Source: JAKFWI01 sp031399165 (GTDB lineage Bacteria; Pseudomonadota; Alphaproteobacteria; Caulobacterales; Aquidulcibacteraceae). Taken from it: a DNA stretch of 64,000 bases. Position numbers and translations under genes: made by a program. Location of the stretch: the NCBI GenBank assembly GCA_031399165.1, contig JANNOO010000038.1:124001-188000 (forward strand), read 5' to 3'. The notes below the pieces were generated by a model that was given only the letters and a program-made list of their open reading frames with translations, was not told the DNA's origin and searched no databases. Position 1 is the first letter of the stretch; every line of letters begins with the position of its first letter. Positions 17,088 to 25,747 of the stretch are shown in pieces.

Positions 17088-17504
17088 ATGTTACAGCCGA
17101 AAAAGACCAAGTTCCGGCGCGCCTTCAAAGGCCGCATTCACGGCAATTCCAAAGCCGCGACGAAGCTCGACTTCGGCGCGTTTGGCCTGAAGGCGCTTGA
17201 GCCGGAACGTGTCACCGCCCGGCAGATCGAAGCGGCCCGCCGCGCGATTACCCGCGAAATGAAGCGGCAGGGCAAAGTGTGGATCCGGATTTTCCCGGAC
17301 GTGCCGGTTTCGAAGAAGCCGATCGAAGTGCGGATGGGTAAGGGCAAGGGCGCGCCGGAATTCTGGGCCGCGCGCGTGGCCCCCGGCCGCATCATGTTCG
17401 AAGTTGATGGCGTGCCTGAAACCGTTGCGCGTGAAAGCCTCCGTCTTGGCGCGGCCAAGCTGCCGATCCGCACCAAGATCGTCACGCGCGTGGAGGGCCT
17501 CTGA
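17088..17504 (+). CDS. rplP: 50S ribosomal protein L16
   Basis: 138 residues. Starts MLQPKKTKFRRAFKGRIHG; conserved TARQIEAARRAITREMKRQG, VWIRIFPDVPVSKKPIEVRM and GKGKGAPEFWAARV. L16 organises the A-site and the central protuberance region. It ends overlapping the rpmC start by one base. Confidence 0.98.
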   Translation: MLQPKKTKFRRAFKGRIHGNSKAATKLDFGAFGLKALEPERVTARQIEAARRAITREMKRQGKVWIRIFPDVPVSKKPIEVRMGKGKGAPEFWAARVAPGRIMFEVDGVPETVARESLRLGAAKLPIRTKIVTRVEGL

Positions 17505-17704
17505 TGAAAGCCAGCGACATCCGTTCGAAGGACGAGGCCAGCCTGAAGGCTGAACTCGCCAACATGAAGAAAGAGCAGTTCAACCTGCGCTTCCAGCAGG
17601 CCACCGGCCAATTGGCCAAGCCATCGGGCATGCGCGATGTCCGCCGCGATGTCGCGCGCGTGATGACCGTGCTGAGCGAGAAGACCAAAGCGAAGAAGGG
17701 TTAA
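17504..17704 (+). CDS. rpmC: 50S ribosomal protein L29
   Basis: 66 residues, two-helix protein near the tunnel exit. Starts MKASDIRSKDEASLKAELAN and contains KKEQFNLRFQQATGQL. The ATG overlaps the rplP TGA. Confidence 0.97.
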   Translation: MKASDIRSKDEASLKAELANMKKEQFNLRFQQATGQLAKPSGMRDVRRDVARVMTVLSEKTKAKKG

Positions 17705-17707
17705 GCG

Positions 17708-17947
17708 ATGCCGCGGCGTGTGATGACCGGCGAAGTGATGAGCGACAAGGGCGCGAAGACGGTTGTCGTTCGCGTTGAGCGCACCTTCCTGCACCCGGTG
17801 CTGAAGAAAACCGTGCGCCGCTCCAAGCGCTACCACGCGCACGACGAGAACAACGCCTTCCATCCGGGAGATGTGGTCTCGATCCAGGAATGCCCGCCGA
17901 AGTCCAAGCTGAAACGCTGGGAAGTCGTCGGAAAAGTCGAAGCCTGA
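17708..17947 (+). CDS. rpsQ: 30S ribosomal protein S17
   Basis: 79 residues, OB-fold primary 16S-binding protein. MPRRVMTGEVMSDKGAKTVV, then SKRYHAHDENNAFHPGDVV and IQECPPKSKLKRWEVV are typical. Three bases after rpmC. Confidence 0.97.
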   Translation: MPRRVMTGEVMSDKGAKTVVVRVERTFLHPVLKKTVRRSKRYHAHDENNAFHPGDVVSIQECPPKSKLKRWEVVGKVEA

Positions 17948-17984
17948 ACGGCTCAAACGAACGAAGTGAAGGACTAGGATCGCC

Positions 17985-18353
17985 ATGATCCAGATGCAGA
18001 GCAACCTCGATGTCGCCGATAATTCCGGCGCCAAGCGCGTCATGTGCATCAAGGTGCTGGGCGGCTCCAAGCGCCGCTACGCCACGGTCGGCGACATCAT
18101 TGTCGTGTCCGTAAAGGAAGCCATTCCGCGCGGCCGCGTGAAGAAGGGCGATGTGCGTAAGGCTGTGGTCGTGCGCATCCGTAAGGATCTGAAGCGCCGC
18201 GATGGCAGCACGATCCGCTTCGACAGCAACGCCGCCGTGCTGATTAACAATCAGGGAGAGCCGATCGGCACGCGTATCTTCGGGCCAGTGCCGCGGGAGC
18301 TGCGCGCCAAGAACCAGATGAAGATCATCTCGCTCGCGCCGGAGGTGCTGTAA
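17985..18353 (+). CDS. rplN: 50S ribosomal protein L14
   Basis: 122 residues. MIQMQSNLDVADNSGAKRVM, GDIIVVSVKEAIPRG and GTRIFGPVPRELR mark L14, which forms an intersubunit bridge. A 37-bp gap precedes it, one of the longer gaps in this block. The stop overlaps the rplX start (TAATG). Confidence 0.98.
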   Translation: MIQMQSNLDVADNSGAKRVMCIKVLGGSKRRYATVGDIIVVSVKEAIPRGRVKKGDVRKAVVVRIRKDLKRRDGSTIRFDSNAAVLINNQGEPIGTRIFGPVPRELRAKNQMKIISLAPEVL

Positions 18354-18673
18354 TGGCCGCGCGTATTAAAAAGGGCGACACGGTGCTCGTGCTTGCGGGC
18401 CGCGACAAGGGCAAATCCGGCAAGGTGCTGGCGGTGATGCCGCGTGAAGACCGCGCTCTGGTCGAGGGCATCAACCTCGTCAGCAAGCACACCAAGGCTT
18501 CGATGGGCGATCCACAGGGTGGGATCAAGCAAAAGGAAGCCGCGATTCACCTGTCCAATATCGCGCTGCGGGACCCCCAATCGGGCAAAGCCACGCGGGT
18601 TGGATTCAAAGTCAACGACAAGGGCGTGAAGGTCCGCGTGGCCAAGCGTTCGGGAGTCGAGATCGATGTCTGA
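18353..18673 (+). CDS. rplX: 50S ribosomal protein L24
   Basis: 106 residues with an N-terminal KOW motif (IKKGDTVLVLAGRDKGKSGK) and the EGINLVSKHTK segment. L24 starts 50S assembly. It overlaps the rplE start by 8 bp. Confidence 0.97.
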   Translation: MAARIKKGDTVLVLAGRDKGKSGKVLAVMPREDRALVEGINLVSKHTKASMGDPQGGIKQKEAAIHLSNIALRDPQSGKATRVGFKVNDKGVKVRVAKRSGVEIDV

Positions 18674-19223
18674 GGCACAATACGAACCGCGCTTGAAGAC
18701 GCATTATCGCCAGGCGGTACGCGGCAAGCTGCGCGAGCAATTCAGCTACACCAACGAGATGCAGATCCCGAAGGTGGAGAAGGTCGTTATCAATATGGGC
18801 GTTGGCGAGGCGGTCGCTGATTCCAAGAAGCTGCAATCGGCTCTCTCGGCGCTGACGGCGATCGCCGGCCAGAAGCCGGTTTCGACGAAGTCGAAAAAGT
18901 CCATCGCGAGCTTCAAGCTGCGCGAAAACATGGGCATCGGCTGCAAGGTCACGCTGCGCGCCGACCGCATGTACGAATTCCTCGACCGGCTGGTGAATAT
19001 CGCGCTGCCGCGGGTGAAGGATTTTCGCGGCCTGAACGGCAAGAGCTTCGATGGCCGCGGTAATTTCGCAATGGGTCTCAAGGAGCACACCGTGTTCCCC
19101 GAGATCGATTACGACACGATCGATGCGACGTGGGGTATGGACATTATCGTCTGCACCACCGCGCGCACCGATGAAGAAGCAAAGGCGCTACTTAGCGCGT
19201 TCGATTTCCCGTTCAGGAACTGA
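18666..19223 (+). CDS. rplE: 50S ribosomal protein L5
   Basis: 185 residues, 5S-rRNA-binding protein of the central protuberance. Conserved VEKVVINMGVGEAVADSKK, KKSIASFKLRENMGIGCKVT and GMDIIVCTTARTDEEAKALL. The ATG lies inside the end of rplX. Confidence 0.98.
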   Translation: MSEAQYEPRLKTHYRQAVRGKLREQFSYTNEMQIPKVEKVVINMGVGEAVADSKKLQSALSALTAIAGQKPVSTKSKKSIASFKLRENMGIGCKVTLRADRMYEFLDRLVNIALPRVKDFRGLNGKSFDGRGNFAMGLKEHTVFPEIDYDTIDATWGMDIIVCTTARTDEEAKALLSAFDFPFRN

Positions 19224-19272
19224 TCCGCCGCAAAGCGGGTCCACCCCTGAACGTTTCGGGAGAGTAGAGAGT

Positions 19273-19578
19273 ATGGCGAAGACCAGTTCGGTTGAGCGGA
19301 ACGAAAAGCGCAAGAAGCTCGCGGCGAAATACGCGGGCCGTCGAGCGCGGCTGAAAGCCGCCGCACTCGATGAGAGCTTGCCGTTGGAAGAGCGCTTCGC
19401 CGCCCGCGTAAAGCTGGCGCAGCTGCCGCGCAATTCCGCGCCCAACCGCGTCCGTAACCGCTGCGAAATCACCGGCCGCCCGCGCGCGTTTTATCGCAAG
19501 CTGCGCATGAGCCGGATCGCGCTCCGCGAGCTTGCCTCGCGCGGGCAGATCCCCGGCATGGTCAAGTCGAGCTGGTGA
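19273..19578 (+). CDS. rpsN: 30S ribosomal protein S14 (zinc-independent type)
   Basis: 101 residues, the longer S14 form without the CXXC zinc pairs. MAKTSSVERNEKRKKLAAKY start, then RNRCEITGRPRAFYRKLRMS and GQIPGMVKSSW end. ATG 19273 chosen at the family start, 49 bp after rplE. Confidence 0.97.
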   Translation: MAKTSSVERNEKRKKLAAKYAGRRARLKAAALDESLPLEERFAARVKLAQLPRNSAPNRVRNRCEITGRPRAFYRKLRMSRIALRELASRGQIPGMVKSSW

Positions 19579-19588
19579 GGGATAGAAC

Positions 19589-19984
19589 ATGAACCTCAAC
19601 GATCCCGTCGGCGATCTCATCACCCGCATCCGCAACGCGCAGATGCGCGGGCGCCAGACCGTAACCTCGCCGGCTTCAACGCTGCGCGCCCGCCTGCTCG
19701 ATGTGCTCGTCGAGGAAGGCTATGTGCGCGGTTACGGCGAAATCGAGAAGGACGGCAAGAAAGAGCTGGAAATCCAGCTGAAATATTTCGAAGGCACGCC
19801 CGTAATCACGGAAATCTCGCGCGTCTCCAAACCGGGCCGCCGCGTCTATTCCTCGATCAAGGATCTGGGCCTAGTGCGTAATGGTCTGGGCGTTTCCATC
19901 CTCTCCACGCCGAAGGGCGTGATGAGCGATGCGGCCGCCCGCACCGCCAATGTCGGCGGCGAAGTGCTGTGCAGGGTGTATTGA
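19589..19984 (+). CDS. rpsH: 30S ribosomal protein S8
   Basis: 131 residues. NDPVGDLITRIRNAQMRG start, SKPGRRVYSSIKDL and GVSILSTPKGVMSD near the C-terminus. S8 binds 16S helix 21 and in many bacteria represses the spc operon. Ten bases after rpsN. Confidence 0.98.
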   Translation: MNLNDPVGDLITRIRNAQMRGRQTVTSPASTLRARLLDVLVEEGYVRGYGEIEKDGKKELEIQLKYFEGTPVITEISRVSKPGRRVYSSIKDLGLVRNGLGVSILSTPKGVMSDAAARTANVGGEVLCRVY

Positions 19985-19985
19985 T

Positions 19986-20519
19986 ATGTCCCGCGTAGGC
20001 AAAAAACTCATCCCTGTCGCGCAAGGCGTGACGGTCAACGTGTCCGGCCAGGACATCAGCGTGAAAGGCCCGAAAGGGACACTTCCCTTCCGCGTGCCGG
20101 ACGACATCAAGATCGTGCAAGGCGCTGATGGCCTCACGTTCGAGCAGCGCTATGAAACACCGCGCTCAAAGGCGATGTGGGGTATGGTCCGCGCGATCGT
20201 GGCCAACAACGTGAAGGGCGTCACGGAGGGCTTCGAGAAGAACCTCGAACTCGTCGGCGTCGGCTATCGCGCGGCGATGCAGGGCAAAAACCTGCAATTG
20301 CAGCTCGGCTACAGCCACGACGTGATCTACACGCCGCCGTCGGGCATTACGATCGCTACGCCCAGGCCCACTGAAATCAAGATCACCGGCATCGATGCGC
20401 AGGTCGTCGGTCAGGTCGCCGCGGAAATCCGCAGATACCGCAAGCCCGAGCCCTACAAGGGCAAAGGCGTGAAATATGCGGGCGAACAGCTCCGCCGCAA
20501 GGAAGGCAAGAAGAAGTAG
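19986..20519 (+). CDS. rplF: 50S ribosomal protein L6
   Basis: 177 residues. MSRVGKKLIPVAQGVTVNVS start, two repeated alpha/beta halves and the ending YKGKGVKYAGEQLRRKEGKK. L6 lies near the sarcin-ricin loop. One base after rpsH. Confidence 0.98.
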   Translation: MSRVGKKLIPVAQGVTVNVSGQDISVKGPKGTLPFRVPDDIKIVQGADGLTFEQRYETPRSKAMWGMVRAIVANNVKGVTEGFEKNLELVGVGYRAAMQGKNLQLQLGYSHDVIYTPPSGITIATPRPTEIKITGIDAQVVGQVAAEIRRYRKPEPYKGKGVKYAGEQLRRKEGKKK

Positions 20520-20525
20520 GCTTCG

Positions 20526-20879
20526 ATGAAAACCGATCTTCAAAAATCCGCCCGCAGATCCGCCCGCGTCCGCACAAAACTGCGCGAGTCCGGCCGGCTG
20601 CGCCTTTCGGTGTTCCGCTCGAACAAGAACATCAGCGCCCAGATCATCGACGATGTGAAGGGCGTGACGGTCGTCGCCGCCTCTTCGCTAGACGAGGCGG
20701 GCAAGAAGGCCGGCAAGGGCGCCAGCAAGGACGGCGCAACGGCGGTCGGCAAGCTGATCGCTCAGCGCGCGCTCGAAAAGGGCGTCAAGGACGTCGTGTT
20801 CGATCGCGGCGGTTACATCTATCACGGCCGCATCAAGGCGCTGGCCGAAGCCGCCCGCGAGGGCGGGCTGAACTTCTGA
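20526..20879 (+). CDS. rplR: 50S ribosomal protein L18
   Basis: 117 residues, 5S rRNA-binding. RRSARVRTKLRESGRLRLSV and the C-terminal VVFDRGGYIYHGRIKALAEA are diagnostic. Six bases after rplF. Confidence 0.97.
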   Translation: MKTDLQKSARRSARVRTKLRESGRLRLSVFRSNKNISAQIIDDVKGVTVVAASSLDEAGKKAGKGASKDGATAVGKLIAQRALEKGVKDVVFDRGGYIYHGRIKALAEAAREGGLNF

Positions 20880-20889
20880 GGACCAGGTA

Positions 20890-21486
20890 ATGGCTGACGA
20901 ACGTAGAGACGGCGGCGGCAGAGGGCGCGGACGCGACCGCAATCGCGACGAAGAGCGCGATAGCGAATTCGTCGATAAGCTCGTGGCCATCAACCGCGTC
21001 GCGGCGGTGGTGAAGGGCGGCAAGCGCTTCGGCTTTGCTGCCCTTGTCGTCGTGGGCGACAAGAAGGGCCGCGCGGGCTTCGGTCACGGCAAGGCGCGCG
21101 AAGTGCCGGACGCGATCCGCAAAGCGACCGACGAAGCCAAGAAGACGATGATCCGCGTGCCGCTGCGCGAAGGCCGCACGTTGCACCATGACGTAAAGGG
21201 CCGTTGGGGTGCTGGCAAAGTGATGCTGCGCGCCGCCCCTCCCGGAACCGGCGTGATCGCTGGCGGTCCGATGCGCGCGGTGCTGGAAGTGCTTGGGGTT
21301 GGCGACGTTGTCGCCAAGAGCCAAGGCTCGTCCAATCCGTACAACATGGTGCGCGCAACGTTCGATGCGCTGAAGGGCGAAGTAAGCCCCCGGCAAGTCG
21401 CCAACCGCCGCGGTCTGAAGGTTGCCGACATCATCGGCCGCCGCAAGGACGGCGCCGCCGGTTCGACTGATGTGGCGGAGGGCTAA
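20890..21486 (+). CDS. rpsE: 30S ribosomal protein S5
   Basis: 198 residues. A charged Arg/Asp/Gly-rich N-terminal stretch of about 20 residues precedes the canonical FVDKLVAINRVAAVVKGGKR. Then FAALVVVGDKKGRAGFGHGK and PPGTGVIAGGPMRAVLEVLG. S5 supports decoding accuracy. Confidence 0.98.
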   Translation: MADERRDGGGRGRGRDRNRDEERDSEFVDKLVAINRVAAVVKGGKRFGFAALVVVGDKKGRAGFGHGKAREVPDAIRKATDEAKKTMIRVPLREGRTLHHDVKGRWGAGKVMLRAAPPGTGVIAGGPMRAVLEVLGVGDVVAKSQGSSNPYNMVRATFDALKGEVSPRQVANRRGLKVADIIGRRKDGAAGSTDVAEG

Positions 21487-21489
21487 GCC

Positions 21490-21687
21490 ATGGCTGGCAA
21501 GGCAAAAAGCGGCAAGACGATCGAGATCAAGCAGACGGGGAGCCCGCTGCGCCGTCCGCCGATTCAGGAGCAGACGCTGCGCGGCCTCGGCCTGCGCCGC
21601 ATCGGCCACGTGGTGAAGGTTGAAGATACGCCCGCCGTACGCGGCATGGTGCGCGCCGTCGCGCATCTGATCGAAGTTCGCGAGTAG
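21490..21687 (+). CDS. rpmD: 50S ribosomal protein L30
   Basis: 65 residues. IKQTGSPLRRPPIQEQTLRG, LGLRRIGHVVKVEDTPAVRG. Three bases after rpsE, ten bases before rplO. Confidence 0.96.
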   Translation: MAGKAKSGKTIEIKQTGSPLRRPPIQEQTLRGLGLRRIGHVVKVEDTPAVRGMVRAVAHLIEVRE

Positions 21688-21697
21688 GACGACTAAA

Positions 21698-22186
21698 ATG
21701 CGTTTGAACGAAATCGCCGATAAGGCTGGCTCGACCAAGAAGCGCATGCGCGTTGCGCGCGGCGTCGGCTCGGGCAAGGGCAAGACGGCCGGACGCGGCG
21801 TGAAGGGGCAAAAGTCCCGCGGCGGCGTTTCGATCAATGGCTTCGAGGGCGGGCAAATGCCCATCCACATGCGCATGCCGAAGCGCGGCTTCCACAATCA
21901 CAACGCCCAACGCTTTGCGTGGATCAATATCGGCCGCATCGAGAAGGCGCTGAAGGACGGTGTCCTCGACGCCAAGACCGACATCACCGAAGACGCGCTG
22001 GTGACGTCAGGCCTGGTCCGCCGCAAACGTGATGGCGTGCGCCTGCTTGCGAAAGGCGAGTTGAAGACCAAAGTGAAGCTGGTCGTGGCCGGGGCCTCGG
22101 CGGCGGCTATCGAAGCGGTGGAAAAAGCCGGCGGCAGCGTCACGGTGACCAAGCCGGTCACGAAAAAGGCGGAAGCGCAGGCTTAG
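21698..22186 (+). CDS. rplO: 50S ribosomal protein L15
   Basis: 162 residues. MRLNEIADKAGSTKKRMRVA, the glycine-rich GRGVKGQKSRGGVSINGFEG and the C-terminal LVVAGASAAAIEAVEKAGG. Leads into secY 34 bp later. Confidence 0.97.
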   Translation: MRLNEIADKAGSTKKRMRVARGVGSGKGKTAGRGVKGQKSRGGVSINGFEGGQMPIHMRMPKRGFHNHNAQRFAWINIGRIEKALKDGVLDAKTDITEDALVTSGLVRRKRDGVRLLAKGELKTKVKLVVAGASAAAIEAVEKAGGSVTVTKPVTKKAEAQA

Positions 22187-22220
22187 CCTCGGCCGCAGGA
22201 CAGAGGGAGCAGCCACCTCC

Positions 22221-23567
22221 ATGGCTTCAGCCGCCGAGCAGCTTGCCGCTAATATAAATTTCGCCTCCTTCGCCAAGGCGACGGAACTCCAAAAGCGCAT
22301 TGTTTACACGCTGGTGGCGCTATGCGTTTACCGGCTCGGCACGTTCATCCCGATGCCGGGCGTGAACCCCGAAGCGTTTGCGATCGCCTTCCAGGGCCAA
22401 TCGCAGGGCATCCTGGGCATGTTCGACATGTTCGCCGGCGGCGCCGTGAGCCGCCTGGCGATCTTCGCGCTGAACGTGATGCCGTACATTTCGGCCTCGA
22501 TCATCGTCCAGTTGATGTCCACCGCCTCCCCCAGCCTTGAGCGGCTGAAGAAGGAGGGCGAAGCTGGGCGCAAGCAGCTCAACCAATACACGCGGTACCT
22601 GACCGTGGTGCTGGCGCTGGTGCAATCCTACGGCATCTCGATCGGTCTCGAAGGCTCTGCGGGCACCGTGATCGATCCGGGCCTGTTCTTCCGCATCTCG
22701 ACCATGATCACGCTGACCGGCGGGACGATTTTCCTGATGTGGCTTGGCGAGCAGGTTACGGCGCGAGGGATCGGCAACGGCACGTCTCTGATCATCTTCG
22801 CCGGCATCGTCGCCGAACTGCCGCGCTCGCTGTTTCAGGCGTTGGAATTGGCAAAACAAGGTGGTCAGGGCTTAACGTCGGGCATTGGAATCATAGCGAT
22901 TGGCGTGATGGTTTTGGCCGTTACGTGGTTCATCGTGTTTATCGAGCGCAGCCAGCGTCGGCTGGTGGTGCAATATCCCAAGCGCCAGGTCGGCAACCGG
23001 ATGTTCATGGGCGAAAGCTCGTTCCTGCCGCTGAAAATCAACACCGCTGGCGTCATTCCGCCGATCTTCGCCTCTTCGCTGCTGCTGCTGCCATCCACCA
23101 TTATGGGTTTCATCGGTCAGGGAGCGAACGCGCCGCCCTGGGTGTTGCAGACCATGGCGCTGATCGGTTACGGCCAACCGCTGCACATGGCGATCTACGC
23201 GTTCGGCATCATTTTCTTCTGCTTCTTCTACACGTCGATCGTGTTCAACCCGGAAGAGACGGCCGACAACCTGCGCAAGTATGGCGGCTTCCTGCCGGGC
23301 ATACGCCCCGGCAAGCGCACGGCTGAATATCTCGATTACGTGCTGACGCGGCTCACGGTGATCGGCGCGGCCTACATCACGCTAGTCTGCCTGCTGCCGG
23401 AAATTCTGATCGCCTACTACAAAATACCGTTCTATCTCGGTGGCACCTCACTGCTGATCGTAGTTTCGGTGACTATGGATACGGTCACGCAGGTGCAATC
23501 GCATTTGCTGGCGCACCAGTACGAAGGGCTGATCAAGAAGACGCGCTTGAGAGGCCGCGGCAAATAA
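22221..23567 (+). CDS. secY: Protein translocase subunit SecY
   Basis: 448 residues, ten membrane spans, the central pore of the Sec translocon. Conserved features: VYRLGTFIPMPGVNPEAFA in span 1, the plug-region ILGMFDMFAGGAVSRLAIFA, ISASIIVQLMSTASPSLERL, and the cytosolic-loop RPGKRTAEYLDYVLTRLT. Length is normal. Co-directional with the ribosomal genes and adk. Confidence 0.98.
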   Translation: MASAAEQLAANINFASFAKATELQKRIVYTLVALCVYRLGTFIPMPGVNPEAFAIAFQGQSQGILGMFDMFAGGAVSRLAIFALNVMPYISASIIVQLMSTASPSLERLKKEGEAGRKQLNQYTRYLTVVLALVQSYGISIGLEGSAGTVIDPGLFFRISTMITLTGGTIFLMWLGEQVTARGIGNGTSLIIFAGIVAELPRSLFQALELAKQGGQGLTSGIGIIAIGVMVLAVTWFIVFIERSQRRLVVQYPKRQVGNRMFMGESSFLPLKINTAGVIPPIFASSLLLLPSTIMGFIGQGANAPPWVLQTMALIGYGQPLHMAIYAFGIIFFCFFYTSIVFNPEETADNLRKYGGFLPGIRPGKRTAEYLDYVLTRLTVIGAAYITLVCLLPEILIAYYKIPFYLGGTSLLIVVSVTMDTVTQVQSHLLAHQYEGLIKKTRLRGRGK

Positions 23568-23607
23568 GGCCTTGGAACGAGGCCTTAAAGCTAGGGGGGC
23601 GCGGCGC

Positions 23608-24186
23608 ATGAATCTGATCTTGTTCGGTCCGCCGGGCGCCGGGAAGGGCACGCAGGCCCAAAAGCTGATGGCCGAGCGCGGCTACGTGCAGCTTTCGACC
23701 GGCGATATGCTGCGCGCAGCGCGCGCGAGCGGCTCCGAGCTTGGCAAGCGTGTGGCCGAGGTCATGGATTCCGGCTCGCTCGTCTCTGACGAAATCGTCA
23801 TAGAACTGATCGAAGATGCGATGGAAGCCAGGAAGGATGCCCCCGGCTTCATTTTTGACGGCTTCCCCCGCACACTGTCGCAAGCACGCGCACTCGATGA
23901 TCTGCTGGCCAGACGCGGCGCCAAGATCGACCGCGTAATCCGCCTCGAAGTCGACGAGGACGCGCTCCTGGCGCGGATAACTAAGCGGTTCGCTGAGTCA
24001 GGCCGCGCCGACGATAACCCCGATAGTTTCAAGGTCCGGCTCAAAGCCTATGGGGATCAAACCGCCCCGCTGATCCCGTATTACGCCGACCAGGGCAAAC
24101 TCGCCGGCGTAAACGGCATGACCCCGATCGAACAGGTCGCCGCCGCCATCGCCGGCGCGCTCGATAAGGTCGCGCCACAACGTTGA
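23608..24186 (+). CDS. adk: Adenylate kinase, short-lid form
   Basis: 192 residues, converting ATP plus AMP to two ADP. MNLILFGPPGAGKGTQAQKL is the P-loop; QLSTGDMLRAA and FDGFPRTLSQARALDDLLA bind AMP. The lid (RITKRFAESGRADDNPDSF) is the short type without zinc cysteines, common in alphaproteobacteria. ATG 23608 is the family start, 40 bp after secY. Confidence 0.97.
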   Translation: MNLILFGPPGAGKGTQAQKLMAERGYVQLSTGDMLRAARASGSELGKRVAEVMDSGSLVSDEIVIELIEDAMEARKDAPGFIFDGFPRTLSQARALDDLLARRGAKIDRVIRLEVDEDALLARITKRFAESGRADDNPDSFKVRLKAYGDQTAPLIPYYADQGKLAGVNGMTPIEQVAAAIAGALDKVAPQR

Positions 24187-24235
24187 GGCTTGGCGCGCGC
24201 GCCGCTAGGCTGCGCTCCGGTTTGGGGGCGCGGGC

Positions 24236-24754
24236 ATGTCTTTAAGAGCGTTCGCGTTCGGCGTCGGCAGAATCAACCGGCGGACCTTCTGGCTGTGGCA
24301 TACGGTGCTTCTGGCGGCGGGGCTTGGCTTCAGCTTTCTCGTCACGGTCATATTCGGGCTTGGACAGGCGGTTCTGCCGCGGCTGCTGCTGGCTTTGGTC
24401 TGGTGTGTGCTGGCCAGCCTATGGACCGCGCAGGCGGTGCGCCGGCTGCATGATTTCGGGCGGCGCGGCTATTGGGCGGCGCCAGCGCTGCTTCTGTGGG
24501 TCGGCCTGATCGGGGCGGGTTTTTTCCTGCCGGTTATGGCCGTCGGCGGGCCGAGCTGGGCGCTTTATGGCCTTATGGCCAGCGCCGCGATGACCTCAAT
24601 GGGGCTGGCGGCGCTTATATGGCTAGGGCTCAAAAGCGGCGACCACGCCGCCAATGCGTTCGGCCCGCCAACCTGGATCAGCCATCCTGATCCGCCGGGT
24701 GACGTCTCTATCCCCGCAGCGCGCTTGCCGAAGGATGAGGCAGAACCCAAATAG
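24236..24754 (+). CDS. DUF805 inner-membrane protein
   Basis: 172 residues with four or five hydrophobic spans. The GRINRRTFWLWHTV start and VRRLHDFGRRGYW loop are the DUF805 signature. Function unknown. It is placed between adk and rpsM, which are usually neighbours, so it interrupts the normal spc-to-alpha transition; a separate promoter follows it. Confidence 0.82.
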   Translation: MSLRAFAFGVGRINRRTFWLWHTVLLAAGLGFSFLVTVIFGLGQAVLPRLLLALVWCVLASLWTAQAVRRLHDFGRRGYWAAPALLLWVGLIGAGFFLPVMAVGGPSWALYGLMASAAMTSMGLAALIWLGLKSGDHAANAFGPPTWISHPDPPGDVSIPAARLPKDEAEPK

Positions 24755-24792
24755 CTGCGACAAGCAGGCCGGTTTCGCTCACTGCTAGCCGG

Positions 24793-24820
24793 TTGACGCG
24801 GCATTTCGCCCCGCTATAAC
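24793..24820 (+). promoter_or_regulatory. Candidate promoter of the rpsM operon
   Basis: TTGACG (24793-24798) and TATAAC (24815-24820) with 16 bp between them form a near-consensus sigma-70-type promoter. Transcription would start near 24827, about 100 nt ahead of rpsM. It lies after the DUF805 gene and so allows the alpha operon to be expressed separately. Confidence 0.6.
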
Positions 24821-24927
24821 CGCCCTCTTCGCGACACGGGAAAGCGTCCGCGGTTCCACAACGGGATCGGCGGGACGCCTCTTTTCGTTTCGCGCTTTAA
24901 TATTTTCGCGTTCCAGGAGAGCCGTCC

Positions 24928-25308
24928 TTGGCCCGTATCGCCGGTGTTAACATCCCGACCCAGAAGCGCGTGGTGATCGCGCTCCAGTACATCCACGGCA
25001 TCGGCAAGGCTAAAGCCAAGGAGATCGTCTCCAAGGTCGGCATCGCCGAAGAGCGCCGCGTCAGCCAGCTGACCGATCAGGAAGTGCTACAGATCCGCGA
25101 AGCGATCGACCGTGACTATATGGTCGAGGGCGATCTTCGCCGCGAAGTCGCACAGAACATCAAGCGCCTGATGGACCTCGCGTCCTATCGCGGTCTTCGT
25201 CATCGTCGCGGCCTGCCGGTTCGCGGTCAGCGCACGCACACGAACGCCCGCACCCGCAAGGGTCCGGCAAAGCCGATCGCCGGCAAGAAACAAGCGACGA
25301 AGAAGTAG
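24928..25308 (+). CDS. rpsM: 30S ribosomal protein S13
   Basis: 126 residues. ARIAGVNIPTQKRVVIALQY start; SYRGLRHRRGLPVRGQRTHT and TNARTRKGPAKPIAGKKQ at the C-terminus. The start codon is TTG (24928), set by alignment with the invariant start of S13 and by AGGAGA about 8 bp upstream. A TTG start is rare for a highly expressed ribosomal gene. Confidence 0.97.
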   Translation: MARIAGVNIPTQKRVVIALQYIHGIGKAKAKEIVSKVGIAEERRVSQLTDQEVLQIREAIDRDYMVEGDLRREVAQNIKRLMDLASYRGLRHRRGLPVRGQRTHTNARTRKGPAKPIAGKKQATKK

Positions 25309-25320
25309 GATCAGCCGGTA

Positions 25321-25716
25321 ATGTCGAAAGAGCCGTCCACCCAGCGCGTCAAGAAGCGCGAGCGCAAGAACATAGCCACCGGCGTCGTGCATGTGAACGC
25401 CAGCTTCAACAACACGATGATCACCATTGCCGATGCGCAGGGCAATGCAATTGCGTGGTCTTCCGCCGGCACGATGGGGTTCAAGGGTTCGCGCAAGTCC
25501 ACGCCCTACGCCGCGCAAGTCGCGGCCGAAGACGCAGGCCGCAAAGCGATGGAGCACGGCATGCGCACGGTGGAAGTGAACGTCTCCGGCCCCGGCTCTG
25601 GCCGCGAAAGCGCATTGCGCGCACTCCAGGCTGTTGGCTTCACGGTTACGTCGATCCGCGACGTGACGCCGATTCCGCATAACGGCTGCCGTCCGCCGAA
25701 GCGCCGCCGCGTCTGA
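25321..25716 (+). CDS. rpsK: 30S ribosomal protein S11
   Basis: 131 residues. NIATGVVHVNASFNNTMITI, SAGTMGFKGSRKSTPYAAQ and the C-terminal TPIPHNGCRPPKRRRV are diagnostic. S11 lies on the 30S platform. A strong terminator-like hairpin begins 6 bp after its stop. Confidence 0.98.
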   Translation: MSKEPSTQRVKKRERKNIATGVVHVNASFNNTMITIADAQGNAIAWSSAGTMGFKGSRKSTPYAAQVAAEDAGRKAMEHGMRTVEVNVSGPGSGRESALRALQAVGFTVTSIRDVTPIPHNGCRPPKRRRV

Positions 25717-25722
25717 TTTTTC

Positions 25723-25747
25723 GCGCGGGTTTATCCCGCGCTTTTTT
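25723..25747 (+). terminator. Intrinsic terminator between rpsK and rpoA
   Basis: GCGCGGG (25723-25729) and CCCGCGC (25735-25741) form a perfect 7-bp GC stem around TTTAT, followed directly by six T (25742-25747). A second inverted repeat (GCTTCCGC 25748-25755 with GCGGAAGC 25768-25775) sits immediately downstream, before rpoA. Because rpoA and rplQ follow in the same direction, this is probably a partial terminator or attenuator. Confidence 0.8.

Noticed and set aside
20833..21897. Minus-strand open frame of 354 codons opposite rpsE, rpmD and rplO
   Set aside because: Lies wholly over ribosomal protein genes, no family features, shadow composition.
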